The notes beneath the pieces were generated by a model, which made no database searches, was not told the DNA's origin, and saw nothing but the letters and a program-made list of their open reading frames with translations. This document shows positions 1-8,516 of a stretch of DNA of 64,000 nt, one piece after another. Every line of letters begins with the position of its first letter. Positions within the stretch are counted from its first letter, which is position 1. The stretch lies in contig JALWWO010000018.1 of NCBI GenBank assembly GCA_027078745.1, positions 1 to 64,000 on the forward strand. Direction: 5' to 3'. Source of the stretch: Chromatiaceae bacterium. Lineage in GTDB: Bacteria > Pseudomonadota > Gammaproteobacteria > Chromatiales > Chromatiaceae. The translations under genes were made by a program, and so were the position numbers.

Positions 1-109
1 CCCAGCCCGGGCCCCAGCCTGGACCCCAACCCGGACCCCACCAGGCGGTGGCAGTGGCGGAAGCGCCGAGGAGCGCAGCGATGGCAGCAGCACTGGCGAA
101 TTTTTTCAT
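1..109 (-). CDS. Sulfur-globule-like secreted protein, 3' end cut by window edge
   Basis: The reading frame runs off the left edge, so only the first 36 codons are visible. It starts at an ATG preceded by a strong GGAGAA ribosome-binding site. The protein has a short basic N-terminus, an alanine-rich signal peptide ending near residue 22 (TATA), then WWGPGWGPGWGPGW, a repeated W-G-P-G unit. Sulfur-globule proteins of purple sulfur bacteria are small secreted proteins rich in Gly, Trp and Tyr that form the envelope of stored sulfur. The match is in composition and architecture only. A second gene with the same design (signal peptide followed by AWWGPG) lies at 53463-53780. Confidence 0.6.
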   Translation of the reverse strand, partial: MKKFASAAAIAALLGASATATAWWGPGWGPGWGPGW

Positions 110-168
110 GGATCTTCTCCTAATTGTGAATTTTGGCAGCAAGCGACGGTCTCATTCCGTCGAACCCT

Positions 169-196
169 ATAATATTAGAATTTAATAAAATTTGAA
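169..196 (-). promoter_or_regulatory. Candidate sigma70 promoter for the sulfur-globule-like gene
   Basis: On the minus strand a TTCAAA -35-like box (191-196) and a TATTAT -10 box (169-174) are separated by 16 bases. They sit in a markedly AT-rich stretch (about 169-210) in otherwise GC-rich DNA, as in a strong promoter with an UP-like element. A small GACGG/CCGTC hairpin (145-161) lies in the predicted leader. Confidence 0.4.
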
Positions 197-241
197 ATAA
201 AATATTTCGATCAACGCACAACCGACCATAGGAAGGATGAA

Positions 242-958
242 TCACGCAGCCTCCTGCAGTTTCCTCATCACCCGTTGCAGATCTTCCCAAGCTCGCCCCT
301 TTTGCACCGGGGAACGGAGGAGATAGGCGGGATGATAGGTGACCAGCAGGGGAATGCCCCGAGGCCCCCAGCGATGCCAACGCCCCCGCAAGCGCCCCAC
401 GGCTTCTGTAGTTTCCAACATCGTATGGGCAGCAACCCTGCCCAGGGCCAGGAGCAATTTAGGCTGTATCAATTCGATCTGACGGGCTAAGAAAGGCAGA
501 CAAGCATCGATCTCTTGGACATGAGGAGTCCGATTGTTCGGAGGCCGGCACTTGAGCACATTGGCGATATAGACCTGCTGACGAGCTAACCCCATAGCCC
601 GCAGCATCTGATCCAACAGCTGACCAGCCCGACCCACAAAGGGTTCTCCCTTGAGATCTTCCTCTGCGCCCGGGGCTTCTCCCAGAATCATGAGCTTTGC
701 CTCGGGGGAACCGGTGCCGAACACGGTCTGCGTGCGCGTCTCCCCCAGGGCGCAAGCCTGACATTGAGCGACGGTTTCTTCCAATTCCGCCCAATCCATC
801 CGGGCGATGGTGCCATCTCGGTCGAGTGGATCTGTGCTCACAGGGGCTGCCGGTTTTCTCTCCCCTGGATCCTCCGCAGGGGATGGGGATTTGCGCAGCT
901 TCCAGACCCGAATGCCCAAGGCGTCCAAGTACTGGAGGCGGCGCAGTTCCTTTGACAA
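242..958 (-). CDS. Uracil-DNA glycosylase, family 4 (iron-sulfur type)
   Basis: This 238-residue protein removes uracil from DNA as the first step of base excision repair. The family-4 active-site motif GEAPGAEED is at about residues 93-101 and the second motif HPAYLL at about 209-214. Four cysteines expected to hold the 4Fe-4S cluster are visible at about C66, C69, C137 and C153. The N-terminal 50 residues are a poorly conserved extension common in this family. The gene starts 9 bases after the leuA stop, so it is probably the last gene of the leuA transcript. Identification as a UDG is firm; in vivo substrate range is not shown by sequence. Confidence 0.93.
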   Translation of the reverse strand: MSKELRRLQYLDALGIRVWKLRKSPSPAEDPGERKPAAPVSTDPLDRDGTIARMDWAELEETVAQCQACALGETRTQTVFGTGSPEAKLMILGEAPGAEEDLKGEPFVGRAGQLLDQMLRAMGLARQQVYIANVLKCRPPNNRTPHVQEIDACLPFLARQIELIQPKLLLALGRVAAHTMLETTEAVGRLRGRWHRWGPRGIPLLVTYHPAYLLRSPVQKGRAWEDLQRVMRKLQEAA

Positions 959-967
959 AGGGTTCCC

Positions 968-2518
968 CTACACATCAGCCGCCTGAGGATGGGCGCGCCG
1001 ATGGGTTTGAAGAATCTTGTTGCAGGCGTTGATATAGGCCTTTGCGGAGGCGATGAGAATGTCTGTATCCGCGCCCTGACCGTTGACGATGCGGCCGCCC
1101 TTTTCCAGACGCACGGTGACTTCTCCCTGAGCATCCGTGCCCTGGGTCACTGCATTGACCGAGTAAAGCCGCAGGATGGTTTGGGAGCGCACGATCTGCT
1201 CGATCGCCTTGAAGGTCGCATCCACCGGCCCGCTCCCGAGCGCCGTGCCAGTGATTTCCTCGCCGTCGAAGGAAAGCACGATGTGCGCTTGGGGAGTTTC
1301 TCCGGTTTCCGAACAAACCCGCAGGGAGACGAGCTTAATCCGCTCGTTGGTAGCATCCAAGCTGGCATCGGTCACCAAGGCCTGAATGTCCTCATCGAAA
1401 ATCTCATGCTTCTTGTCCGCCAACTCCTTGAAGCGGGCAAAGGCGGCGTTGAGTTCTTCTTCCGAGGAAAAGACGATGCCCAGCTCCTGCAAGCGGTTTC
1501 TGAAGGCATTCCGGCCCGAATGCTTGCCCAGCACCATGCGATTCTCCGCCCAGCCCACATCCTGGGCCCGCATGATCTCATAGGTTTCCCGATGCTTGAG
1601 CACCCCATCTTGATGAATGCCTGCTTCATGGGCAAAGGCGTTGGCGCCCACCACCGCCTTGTTGGGCTGTACGGGAAAACCGGTGATGCTGGAGACCAGA
1701 CGGGAGCACGGAACAATCTGGGTAGTATCGATGCGGGTATCGCAGTCGAAATGATCCTGCCGCGTCCGCACCGCCATGACCACTTCTTCCAGGGCGGCAT
1801 TGCCCGCCCGCTCTCCTAATCCGTTGATGGTGCACTCCACCTGGCGGGCCCCGTTGCGCACGGCGGCGAGGGAGTTAGCGGTGGCTAAGCCCAAATCGTT
1901 ATGGCAGTGCACGGAGAAGACCGCCTGATCTGCATTAGGTATCCGCTCCCGAAGGGTACGGATGAGTTCGCCGAACTGATAGGGCACGCTGTAGCCCACG
2001 GTGTCCGGAATATTGACCGTGCGGGCACCAGCGGCGATCACTGCCTCCAGCACTCGGCAGAGAAAATCGATCTCGGAACGGCCTGCATCTTCCGGAGAAA
2101 ATTCCACATCGTCTGTATAACGGCGCGCCCGTTTCACCGCGTGCACCGCCTGTTCCAACACGCGCTCCGGCGTCATCCGCAACTTCCGCTCCATGTGGAT
2201 TGGGGAAGTGGCAATGAAGGTGTGGATGCGGGCCGCGTTAGCGCCGGCGAGGGCCTCGCCCGCCCGATCGATATCCCGATCCAACGCGCGGGCCAAACCG
2301 CATACGGTGCTGTCCCGAATGCAGGCGGCCACCGCCTGCACCGCTTGGAAATCCCCGGGACTGGCCGCCGGAAAGCCCGCTTCGATCACGTCCACCCGAA
2401 GCTTTTCTAAGGCCTTGGCAATGCGGACCTTTTCGTCCTTGTTCATGGAAGCGCCCGGGCTCTGTTCCCCGTCCCGGAGCGTGGTGTCGAAAATGAAGAG
2501 ATGGGATGGTTTGCTCAT
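968..2518 (-). CDS. leuA: 2-isopropylmalate synthase
   Basis: Condenses acetyl-CoA with 2-oxoisovalerate, the committed step of leucine synthesis. The 516-residue length fits the bacterial short-type LeuA with a catalytic TIM barrel and a C-terminal leucine-binding regulatory domain (roughly 390-516). Visible motifs include [12 protein letters not shown] at about 11-22 and the [12 protein letters not shown] metal/active-site segment. The ATG has a GGAAC Shine-Dalgarno-like sequence. It is preceded by a leucine-rich leader peptide (2618-2677), so expression is probably attenuated by leucine availability in addition to feedback inhibition. The other leu genes (leuB, leuC, leuD) are not in the window. 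Confidence 0.97.
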   Translation of the reverse strand: MSKPSHLFIFDTTLRDGEQSPGASMNKDEKVRIAKALEKLRVDVIEAGFPAASPGDFQAVQAVAACIRDSTVCGLARALDRDIDRAGEALAGANAARIHTFIATSPIHMERKLRMTPERVLEQAVHAVKRARRYTDDVEFSPEDAGRSEIDFLCRVLEAVIAAGARTVNIPDTVGYSVPYQFGELIRTLRERIPNADQAVFSVHCHNDLGLATANSLAAVRNGARQVECTINGLGERAGNAALEEVVMAVRTRQDHFDCDTRIDTTQIVPCSRLVSSITGFPVQPNKAVVGANAFAHEAGIHQDGVLKHRETYEIMRAQDVGWAENRMVLGKHSGRNAFRNRLQELGIVFSSEEELNAAFARFKELADKKHEIFDEDIQALVTDASLDATNERIKLVSLRVCSETGETPQAHIVLSFDGEEITGTALGSGPVDATFKAIEQIVRSQTILRLYSVNAVTQGTDAQGEVTVRLEKGGRIVNGQGADTDILIASAKAYINACNKILQTHRRAHPQAADV

Positions 2519-2533
2519 CGTTCCTGCCCCATT

Positions 2534-2549
2534 GCGCGCGATAGCGCGC
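2534..2549 (-). promoter_or_regulatory. GC-rich hairpin in the leuA leader
   Basis: A perfect GCGCGC-GATA-GCGCGC inverted repeat lies about 16 bases upstream of the leuA start codon, between the leader peptide and leuA. There is no following T-run, so it is not an ordinary intrinsic terminator. It may take part in leader-peptide-dependent control or affect ribosome access. Confidence 0.4.
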
Positions 2550-2617
2550 GATTCGTGATGCTGTGGAGGTGCGTGTTGGATCTCCCCGCCGGGATTATGC
2601 TTCTCGACTCATGCCCC

Positions 2618-2677
2618 TCAGGGCAGCAGCGGGCGGGCGAGTAAGGGCAGGGTTGCTAAGGCACGATGAAAGCGCAT
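2618..2677 (-). CDS. Predicted leucine leader (attenuation) peptide upstream of leuA
   Basis: A 19-codon ATG-to-TGA frame encodes MRFHRALATLPLLARPLLP, with six leucines in 19 residues using mixed codons (TTA, CTG, TTA, CTC, CTG, CTG). It lies downstream of a good promoter (2713-2742) and about 100 bases upstream of leuA. This is the arrangement of amino-acid biosynthetic attenuators, where stalling at codons for the end product alters folding of the downstream RNA. No strong ribosome-binding site is visible before its ATG and no classical U-tract terminator follows, so the exact mechanism is open. Confidence 0.6.
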   Translation of the reverse strand: MRFHRALATLPLLARPLLP

Positions 2678-2712
2678 GAATGCAAGGATCAAACTTCAGG
2701 GAATAGGCTATC

Positions 2713-2742
2713 ACTATAGCCTAATTCTCAGGAGGCTGCCAA
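2713..2742 (-). promoter_or_regulatory. Candidate leuA promoter
   Basis: The minus strand carries TTGGCA (2737-2742) and TATAGT (2713-2718) separated by 18 bases, a near-consensus sigma70 promoter. It overlaps the 3' end of the upstream gene. Transcription would begin near 2706 and include the leucine-rich leader peptide. The same bases also form a GGCTAT/ATAGCC inverted repeat (2706-2721) that includes part of the upstream gene's stop codon. Confidence 0.6.
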
Positions 2743-3638
2743 TCCTTTGGGCACTTCGGCAGGAGCAACGCGAGGGACCCGAGCAACAAGGTCGTGCCCA
2801 ACAAAAAGAGATGGAGATTCACCGCGCCGCCCAGCGCGGCTTCCGCCGAAATGTCCGTAGGCATCAGCGCCACCAGGGCAGCCAATTCATAACTTCCTCC
2901 ACCGGCGATCCCGTGAAAGGGCAGCACGCTGGAAAGCTCTGCTCCCAACACCCCGACCAGCAGTCGCCAGGACGCTAAGGGGAGGAAATGGCCGAGGATC
3001 AGCACGAAGGAAAGAAGCTTCAGGGACCAGCTCAGGGCGGTCCAGAGATAGACGCGCCAGAAGGTGCCGGGGGAAGCGGGCAGGGTGGCCAGCAAGCATT
3101 GCCAGAAAGAGCGGGGTGCCGCGCCCGGGATTTTCCGGTCACGCGCCAAAGGGATCAGGAGACCGACCCACCCTAGGCCGAGCAGGGGCCAAAACCATCG
3201 GGGATCCCGCAGATAGAGGACCAACAGCCCCATCAGGCCCAGAAAATGGACATCGAGCAACCGGATCCAGAGCAGACTTTGGAAGGATTGGGTCCATCGC
3301 TGGCCGAAATAGCGCTTCATGAGCCAGGGAAAGACCAGCTCCCCCGCCCGCATGGGCAACAGATTGTTCGCGCTGTTGTGGAGCACAGAGAGCCGCAGCA
3401 CAGCAGGAAAGCGTCCCCGCAGGCAGGGTTGGAAATAATCGTAGATGCGCAGAGCGCGCAACCCATAGCTCAGTGCAGTCAGGCCCGCAGCGCCCAGCAG
3501 CGTGCGCCAATCCAAAGTACGCCAAGGGCTGAGGAGCCTTTCCCAGCCCAGGGTTTGGGAAACTACGAAAAGCAATGCACCGAGGAGCAGGGCGCCGAAA
3601 AACCAGTCTCGCGGCCCGCCTAGTTCTGGCCTTAGCAT
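2721..3638 (-). CDS. Flippase-like membrane protein (lysylphosphatidylglycerol synthase TM / UPF0104 family)
   Basis: A hydrophobic protein of 305 residues with about seven or eight predicted membrane segments and the family's Asn/Arg/Glu-containing loop (NNLLPMRAGELVFPWLMKRY). Members of this fold move or modify lipid-linked substrates, for example in glycolipid assembly. The start is set at the ATG whose first seven bases (ATGCTAA) overlap the stop of the acyltransferase gene, suggesting translational coupling. A longer frame reaching upstream is just the shadow of that neighbour. The lipid-A-type acyltransferase and TamAB nearby suggest an envelope role. The substrate is unknown. Confidence 0.75.
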   Translation of the reverse strand: MLRPELGGPRDWFFGALLLGALLFVVSQTLGWERLLSPWRTLDWRTLLGAAGLTALSYGLRALRIYDYFQPCLRGRFPAVLRLSVLHNSANNLLPMRAGELVFPWLMKRYFGQRWTQSFQSLLWIRLLDVHFLGLMGLLVLYLRDPRWFWPLLGLGWVGLLIPLARDRKIPGAAPRSFWQCLLATLPASPGTFWRVYLWTALSWSLKLLSFVLILGHFLPLASWRLLVGVLGAELSSVLPFHGIAGGGSYELAALVALMPTDISAEAALGGAVNLHLFLLGTTLLLGSLALLLPKCPKDWQPPEN

Positions 3639-4576
3639 GTCTTGGATCGTTTCGGGGGATAGCGGGGAGGCTCCCCCAGAGGTCGGGTTTTGAAACGCCG
3701 GTGCACCCAGAAATATTGGGCGGGCATGGTGCGCATCCGAGCTTCGATCTGCTGATTCATATAGGCGGTATCCGCCACCGGGTCCCCGCTGGGAAACTGG
3801 GTCCATGGGGGATCGAAGATGAGATCCAAGCCCAACCCCCAGGGACGATATCGGGCACAAGCAGGCAGCACCACCGCTCGGCCGAGCCGGGCGAAGCGGC
3901 CGAGCATGGGAAAGGTGGAGGCGGGCAGCCCGCAGAAGGGCACGAAGATACCATCCCCCCGCCCCGCATTCTGATCGGGCAGGTAGAAAAAGGGGATACC
4001 CTGCCGGATTTTTCGGATCAGGCTCCGCAGATCGTCCTGGCGCTCCACGGCCAAGGCTCCGAAGCGCTGTCGGCTCCGCTGCATCTGGGCATCTAACACC
4101 GGATTGCGCACCCGTTGATACATGTACATACCGGGATGCACCAAGGCAGTGAAGGCGGCACCACCCAGTTCCAAACCTACAAAATGGGGCATGAGCACGA
4201 TCATGTTGCATCCTTGAGCCCGCAAGTCAGTGAAACGCTCCCCATGGCGGATCCGCACGATGCGCCGGAGACGACGGCGGGAAGCGCCCCACACAAGCCC
4301 CTGAGTCAGGGCGGCCACCCCCAGATAGCCGAAGTGTTGCCCAGCGATGCGCGCCCGCTCCCGAGGGGTAGCCTGCGGGAAACAGATTTCCAGGTTCCGC
4401 AACACGATGCACCGCCGATGTCTGGCCAGCCGTCCCACCAAACGCCCCAACCCCATGCCCAGCGCCCAGAGCAGGGGAAAGGGCAGATAGCCCAAAAGGC
4501 GCAGCACGCCGATGCCCGCCCAGGCGGGCCAATAGCGGGGATGCCGAAGATCAGCGTTCGAACTTGAAGAAGACAT
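3632..4576 (-). CDS. LpxL/LpxM-type lysophospholipid (lipid A) acyltransferase
   Basis: A 314-residue member of the HtrB/LpxL family, which adds secondary acyl chains to lipid A (or related lipids) at the inner membrane. The H-X4-(D/E) catalytic motif is visible as HFVGLE. A membrane-anchoring hydrophobic segment is near the N-terminus (GVLRLLGYLPFPLLWALG). The start is set at an ATG 26 bases inside the end of tamB; a longer frame adds only non-homologous residues. It overlaps the next gene by 7 bases, so the three envelope genes are probably co-translated. The acyl donor and position cannot be read from sequence. Confidence 0.85.
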   Translation of the reverse strand: MSSSSSNADLRHPRYWPAWAGIGVLRLLGYLPFPLLWALGMGLGRLVGRLARHRRCIVLRNLEICFPQATPRERARIAGQHFGYLGVAALTQGLVWGASRRRLRRIVRIRHGERFTDLRAQGCNMIVLMPHFVGLELGGAAFTALVHPGMYMYQRVRNPVLDAQMQRSRQRFGALAVERQDDLRSLIRKIRQGIPFFYLPDQNAGRGDGIFVPFCGLPASTFPMLGRFARLGRAVVLPACARYRPWGLGLDLIFDPPWTQFPSGDPVADTAYMNQQIEARMRTMPAQYFWVHRRFKTRPLGEPPRYPPKRSKTC

Positions 4577-7500
4577 CCGCCCCCTGGCTTTCACCGGTCT
4601 CCGTCTGGAACTCCATCCAATTGTTGTACTCGTACCGAAGTCGAACCTTGTCCTGGGCACTGCCTAAGGAATTCTCGTATTCCATGAAGAGCTTCGGTGC
4701 TACATAGGTGCCCAGGGAAAGCCCCCCTTCCCCTCGGTTGCCGCCGGGGGGAATGCCGGTGATCAGATAATTAGTGATCTCGGATTGGGTCATGCCTGGA
4801 TCGGTATCCGAAAAGAAAGTCAGCTTGGGATTCTTCAGGGTGCCGAAGACGCGAATGCCCGCAGTCATATCACCGCCCTCCCGCTTTGCGGTGAGCACCA
4901 AGCCCGGATTGGATAGGGGGGTTTTGGCAAAGACGATCAAGCCTTGGGTCACCTTCAGGGGTTTCCCAATGGCGGCGGTGAGACTGGTGCCCGTGGAGAT
5001 GCGATAGGTCCCATCCAACACTTCCAACCGCCCATCCCCCAAGGGCAGTTTACCCGGTCGCTTCAGCAGGCGGAGATCTCCCGCGAGCCGAGCGTTCAGT
5101 CCAAAGGCATTGATCTTCACCTCTTCTCCCAGGACCAAGCGCAGATCCACCCGCAGGGGGTATGTCGAACTGGACTCCTGTCCCTGGATGATGACATCCG
5201 GCGAGGGGGAGAGGGTGCCCGGGGGCAGGCTGCGGGGTTCCACCCGAGCTTCCGGCACCTGAATCGTGCCCTGAAGCAGCGCCCCCTCAGGCTGAGCATT
5301 CAGCTGAAGACGAGGCGAGGCGGCCAGAAAATATTCCTCGGTATTTGCCAAGATGAGCCGTTCCCCCTGAGCTTGCAGATAGGTATCCCAACCTGTCGGT
5401 TGGATACGAGTCTGCCCCTCGATGCGAAGCTGTCCCTCTCCGGCCTTGAGCCCGCCCCGATAGTCGATGCGATCCGGGCGGGCTGCCCGCGCTTCCCAAT
5501 GCACATCATTCAGTTGCAGACCGATGAGGGGCACTCGAAGCCGCCCCTGGGTCAGCTTTGCATACCCCTGAAAGGCGGGCTGTTCTAGGGTACCCTGAAT
5601 ACCCAGATCTAGTTGCAGGGCGCCGCCGAGATCGCGCAGATCCGGCATCAGGGGGGACAGGGCACCGAGATCGGGAATGCTGCCCTTCCATCGACCGGAT
5701 AGGGGCTGATTCGGTCGGGCTGGTGCGCCGAGAGACCAATGGGGCAGCCGAAGCATTCCCTGCATCGTGCCGAGCTTGCCCAACGCGAGTTGCAGTTGGG
5801 CAGCCAATCCATTCCCATCGGCTTTCAAATCGAATTGAGTGGAAGAAAAGTCCACCCGCTGCCCGTCGCCGAAATCCGCCCGAAGCACTCCCTTAGGAAT
5901 CCGAAGCTGAGCGGCTCCCATCAGCTGATCGCCCCGAGCCTGAAAATCCGCCTTGGCTTCCAGGGCACCCTGCAGTTTCAGGGTATCGGGCAATTGTTTT
6001 GCCAGAAGATCGAAGGAGAGGTTGGGAAGATCCAAGCGGGCTTTCCAACCCTGGGGGCCGGTTTGGGCTAAGGAAAGACAACCCCCGGAACCGCCTTTTT
6101 CTCGGAGGCAGAAATCGCCGAGCTGAAACCGCCGTTTGAAACGCAGGGAGGCGGGAGAGGACAAGCGCCAATCGCCGAATGCTTGGGTCTGAATGCCTAA
6201 TGCAGCGATCTGCCCTTCATAGGCATTTCCCTGCCAACCCCCTGCGGTTTCCAGCTGCAAGCTCAGGGGACTCCCCGCCAGCACCAGGGCGAGGCGGTGC
6301 TTGAGCAAGGTGCCGCGCCCTTGCAGAGAGAGCTTGGAAAAAATCAGATCCCCCGCTTTTAAGCCTTGCCCGGACAGCTCGATATGCTGATCGCCGCCCT
6401 CGGCGAGGTTCAGCGCCACCTTGCCCGCCAATCGTTGAATGCCTTGGGCACCTAAGGCCACGTTCTGGGCGTTCAGATCCAGACGCACCACCGGCGCTTG
6501 CATTGTCCCACCGATCTCGCCTTGGAGATCGAGGCTGCCCGCCGCATCCGGCAGCAGACTGCTCAAGTCCGGAGCCTTCAAGGCGATCTGCAGATGCAAT
6601 GCCTCGCCGAAGGCACCGGAGAACCGAAGTTGATTCGGACCGGAAGCAAGCTGTAGGGCTTGAATCTGGCCGGATTTTCCCTGCCATTGCAGCTTTCCCT
6701 GCGCTTGCACGGGGTAGCCCCGAAGCTTGCCCTTCAGGGTTTTTAGATCCGCAGTCAGTGCCAGCCCCTGATCGCCCAGCTGTCCCTCGGTGATCAGGCT
6801 GCCCGCAAGCTGCCCCGGCCATTCCGCCCAGTGCCGCCCGGGGTTCAGATCCGCCCAGCGCAGATCGGCCTGCCATCGCAGGGGTTCCCAAGCCGCTCGT
6901 CCCCGAGCCTGGAGAACGCCACCCAGGCTCTTCAAGCGCAGGTTTTGAACCTGGATCTGCGTTCGATCACCCTGACCTTTCAGGGAAAGATCCACCTTCG
7001 GAAAGTCCTCTCCCAACAGGGTGCTCTGCACCGCGTAGCGGAATGCCTGCAAATCGCCCTCGGTATTCAGAGATAGGGCCTTCAGCATCCCGGGTACTTC
7101 CGGCCATTGTTCCGAAAGTTTCAGATCCGATCCTTGTAGCTTCAGTGCCCAACGGGGTTCTGGGTGCCAACCCAATTGACCGGCTAAATTGACCTGCCCC
7201 CCGAGCGCCTTCAGGGTCAACCGCTCGATTTGGGTGGATTCCTGATTCCCCTGACCCCGGGCTTGGAGCTCTAGGGCTGGGAGATCCTGCCCCCCTAATT
7301 GGCTGTTCAGGGTATAGGCGTAATCGGCGAAAGTGCCTGATACATCCAGCTTGCCCTGAGGGGATTCCCAACGCGCTGCGCCCATCAGGGGCCAGCGCAG
7401 TTGCTCCCAGGCGGCTTGCAGATCGAAGCGACCTTTCGGCTCGCGGAAGTCCAGCTTGCCCAGGGCGGTCAGCAGGGCACCGGATCGGGTTTCCCGAAGG

Positions 7501-8516
7501 TCGAACCGAGTGATCTCAAGCTGCGGCCCCTGCCAGCGCAGATCCAAATCGGCGGACAGTTTCCCGAAACTCGGATGTTGGGGATCCTGTCCTGCCAGCC
7601 TTCCCTGCAAGCGGGCTTGCTGCAGATCCCCCTGAGCACGGAGCTGCCCCCCCAGATCCAAGGGCGGAAGCTCGGCGCGGATGGCGGGAAAATCGATCCC
7701 CTTCAGCTGGAACTGGGCTTGCCAGCGCGGGGCTTGGAGCAAGTCTTTCAAAACCGCTTCCAGCTTGAGTTGGACAGAACCCGCGATCGATTGGCGGAGC
7801 TGAAGCTGATCCAGATCCCCCTGAACTTGGCATTTCCCCCGCAGCTGAAGGGCGGGCGACCGGCTGAGCTGCCAGTTCAGGGATAGATCCAAGGGATAAG
7901 CACCTCGCAAGTTCATCTGTCCCGCTGCATCGGCGTGTAGCTGAGGTTGGGGCAGATCCAGGGACAAGCGGTGCAATTGCAAGGTCCCCGACGGTGCGAG
8001 GGTGGCGGACAGCTCCGCACGGTTCAAGGCGAAGCGGAGGGCGCCCTCCCAGTTTTGGAGCTGCAAGTCCTTCAGGGAAAATTGCTGGAGATCGATGCCG
8101 ACGGGCAAGGCGATGTCCGGCAGCCGGAGGGGAAGCCAGGGCTCTGGTTCCTGGGATTCTGTGGCTCGGATGCGGACTTGCAAACCCCGTAGCCCGAGTT
8201 TTTGCACCCGCAGAGTACCTCCCAGGACAGACCAAGGCGACCAGCGTAACTTCGCCTGCTCCAGATCGATCTGAAGAGCCGGCAATCGCAAGTGAACACC
8301 CTGCAATCGAAGGGTGCTGAAGAGGTTTCCCTCGGCTCGCTCCACCTGTAAGCCAGGAGCAAAGTACTCAATCAGTTGCAAGCTCAGGAATAAACCCTGG
8401 GAACTGTACAGCAGCCCGGCCAGAAGCCCCCCTAGTACCAGGCTCAATCCTAAGGGGATTCGCCACCAACGCTGCTTCTTTTTGCAGTGCGGTCGGCCTT
8501 CGATCTCTTCCTTCAC
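4551..8516 (-). CDS. tamB: TamB, inner-membrane subunit of the translocation and assembly module
   Basis: A 1321-residue protein with a single N-terminal membrane anchor (about residues 17-40), a long predicted beta-taco region of repeated alternating hydrophobic strands, and a conserved C-terminal DUF490 domain (roughly the last 300 residues). TamB spans the periplasm, partners TamA in outer-membrane protein assembly and is linked to phospholipid transport. It starts with GTG in a GTGA overlap with the tamA stop, typical of tamAB operons. The length is normal for the family. The C-terminus ends DVFFKFER, like other TamB proteins that end in an aromatic-rich strand. Confidence 0.95.
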   Translation of the reverse strand: MKEEIEGRPHCKKKQRWWRIPLGLSLVLGGLLAGLLYSSQGLFLSLQLIEYFAPGLQVERAEGNLFSTLRLQGVHLRLPALQIDLEQAKLRWSPWSVLGGTLRVQKLGLRGLQVRIRATESQEPEPWLPLRLPDIALPVGIDLQQFSLKDLQLQNWEGALRFALNRAELSATLAPSGTLQLHRLSLDLPQPQLHADAAGQMNLRGAYPLDLSLNWQLSRSPALQLRGKCQVQGDLDQLQLRQSIAGSVQLKLEAVLKDLLQAPRWQAQFQLKGIDFPAIRAELPPLDLGGQLRAQGDLQQARLQGRLAGQDPQHPSFGKLSADLDLRWQGPQLEITRFDLRETRSGALLTALGKLDFREPKGRFDLQAAWEQLRWPLMGAARWESPQGKLDVSGTFADYAYTLNSQLGGQDLPALELQARGQGNQESTQIERLTLKALGGQVNLAGQLGWHPEPRWALKLQGSDLKLSEQWPEVPGMLKALSLNTEGDLQAFRYAVQSTLLGEDFPKVDLSLKGQGDRTQIQVQNLRLKSLGGVLQARGRAAWEPLRWQADLRWADLNPGRHWAEWPGQLAGSLITEGQLGDQGLALTADLKTLKGKLRGYPVQAQGKLQWQGKSGQIQALQLASGPNQLRFSGAFGEALHLQIALKAPDLSSLLPDAAGSLDLQGEIGGTMQAPVVRLDLNAQNVALGAQGIQRLAGKVALNLAEGGDQHIELSGQGLKAGDLIFSKLSLQGRGTLLKHRLALVLAGSPLSLQLETAGGWQGNAYEGQIAALGIQTQAFGDWRLSSPASLRFKRRFQLGDFCLREKGGSGGCLSLAQTGPQGWKARLDLPNLSFDLLAKQLPDTLKLQGALEAKADFQARGDQLMGAAQLRIPKGVLRADFGDGQRVDFSSTQFDLKADGNGLAAQLQLALGKLGTMQGMLRLPHWSLGAPARPNQPLSGRWKGSIPDLGALSPLMPDLRDLGGALQLDLGIQGTLEQPAFQGYAKLTQGRLRVPLIGLQLNDVHWEARAARPDRIDYRGGLKAGEGQLRIEGQTRIQPTGWDTYLQAQGERLILANTEEYFLAASPRLQLNAQPEGALLQGTIQVPEARVEPRSLPPGTLSPSPDVIIQGQESSSTYPLRVDLRLVLGEEVKINAFGLNARLAGDLRLLKRPGKLPLGDGRLEVLDGTYRISTGTSLTAAIGKPLKVTQGLIVFAKTPLSNPGLVLTAKREGGDMTAGIRVFGTLKNPKLTFFSDTDPGMTQSEITNYLITGIPPGGNRGEGGLSLGTYVAPKLFMEYENSLGSAQDKVRLRYEYNNWMEFQTETGESQGADVFFKFER

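Noticed and set aside
2706-2721. Intrinsic terminator after the flippase-like gene (GGCTAT/ATAGCC stem)
   Set aside because: No T-run follows on the minus strand, and the same bases fit the leuA promoter -10 region better.
4576-4660. Upstream extension of the LpxL-type gene to 4660
   Set aside because: The extra residues are not family-like and lie inside tamB; the internal ATG at 4576 is preferred.
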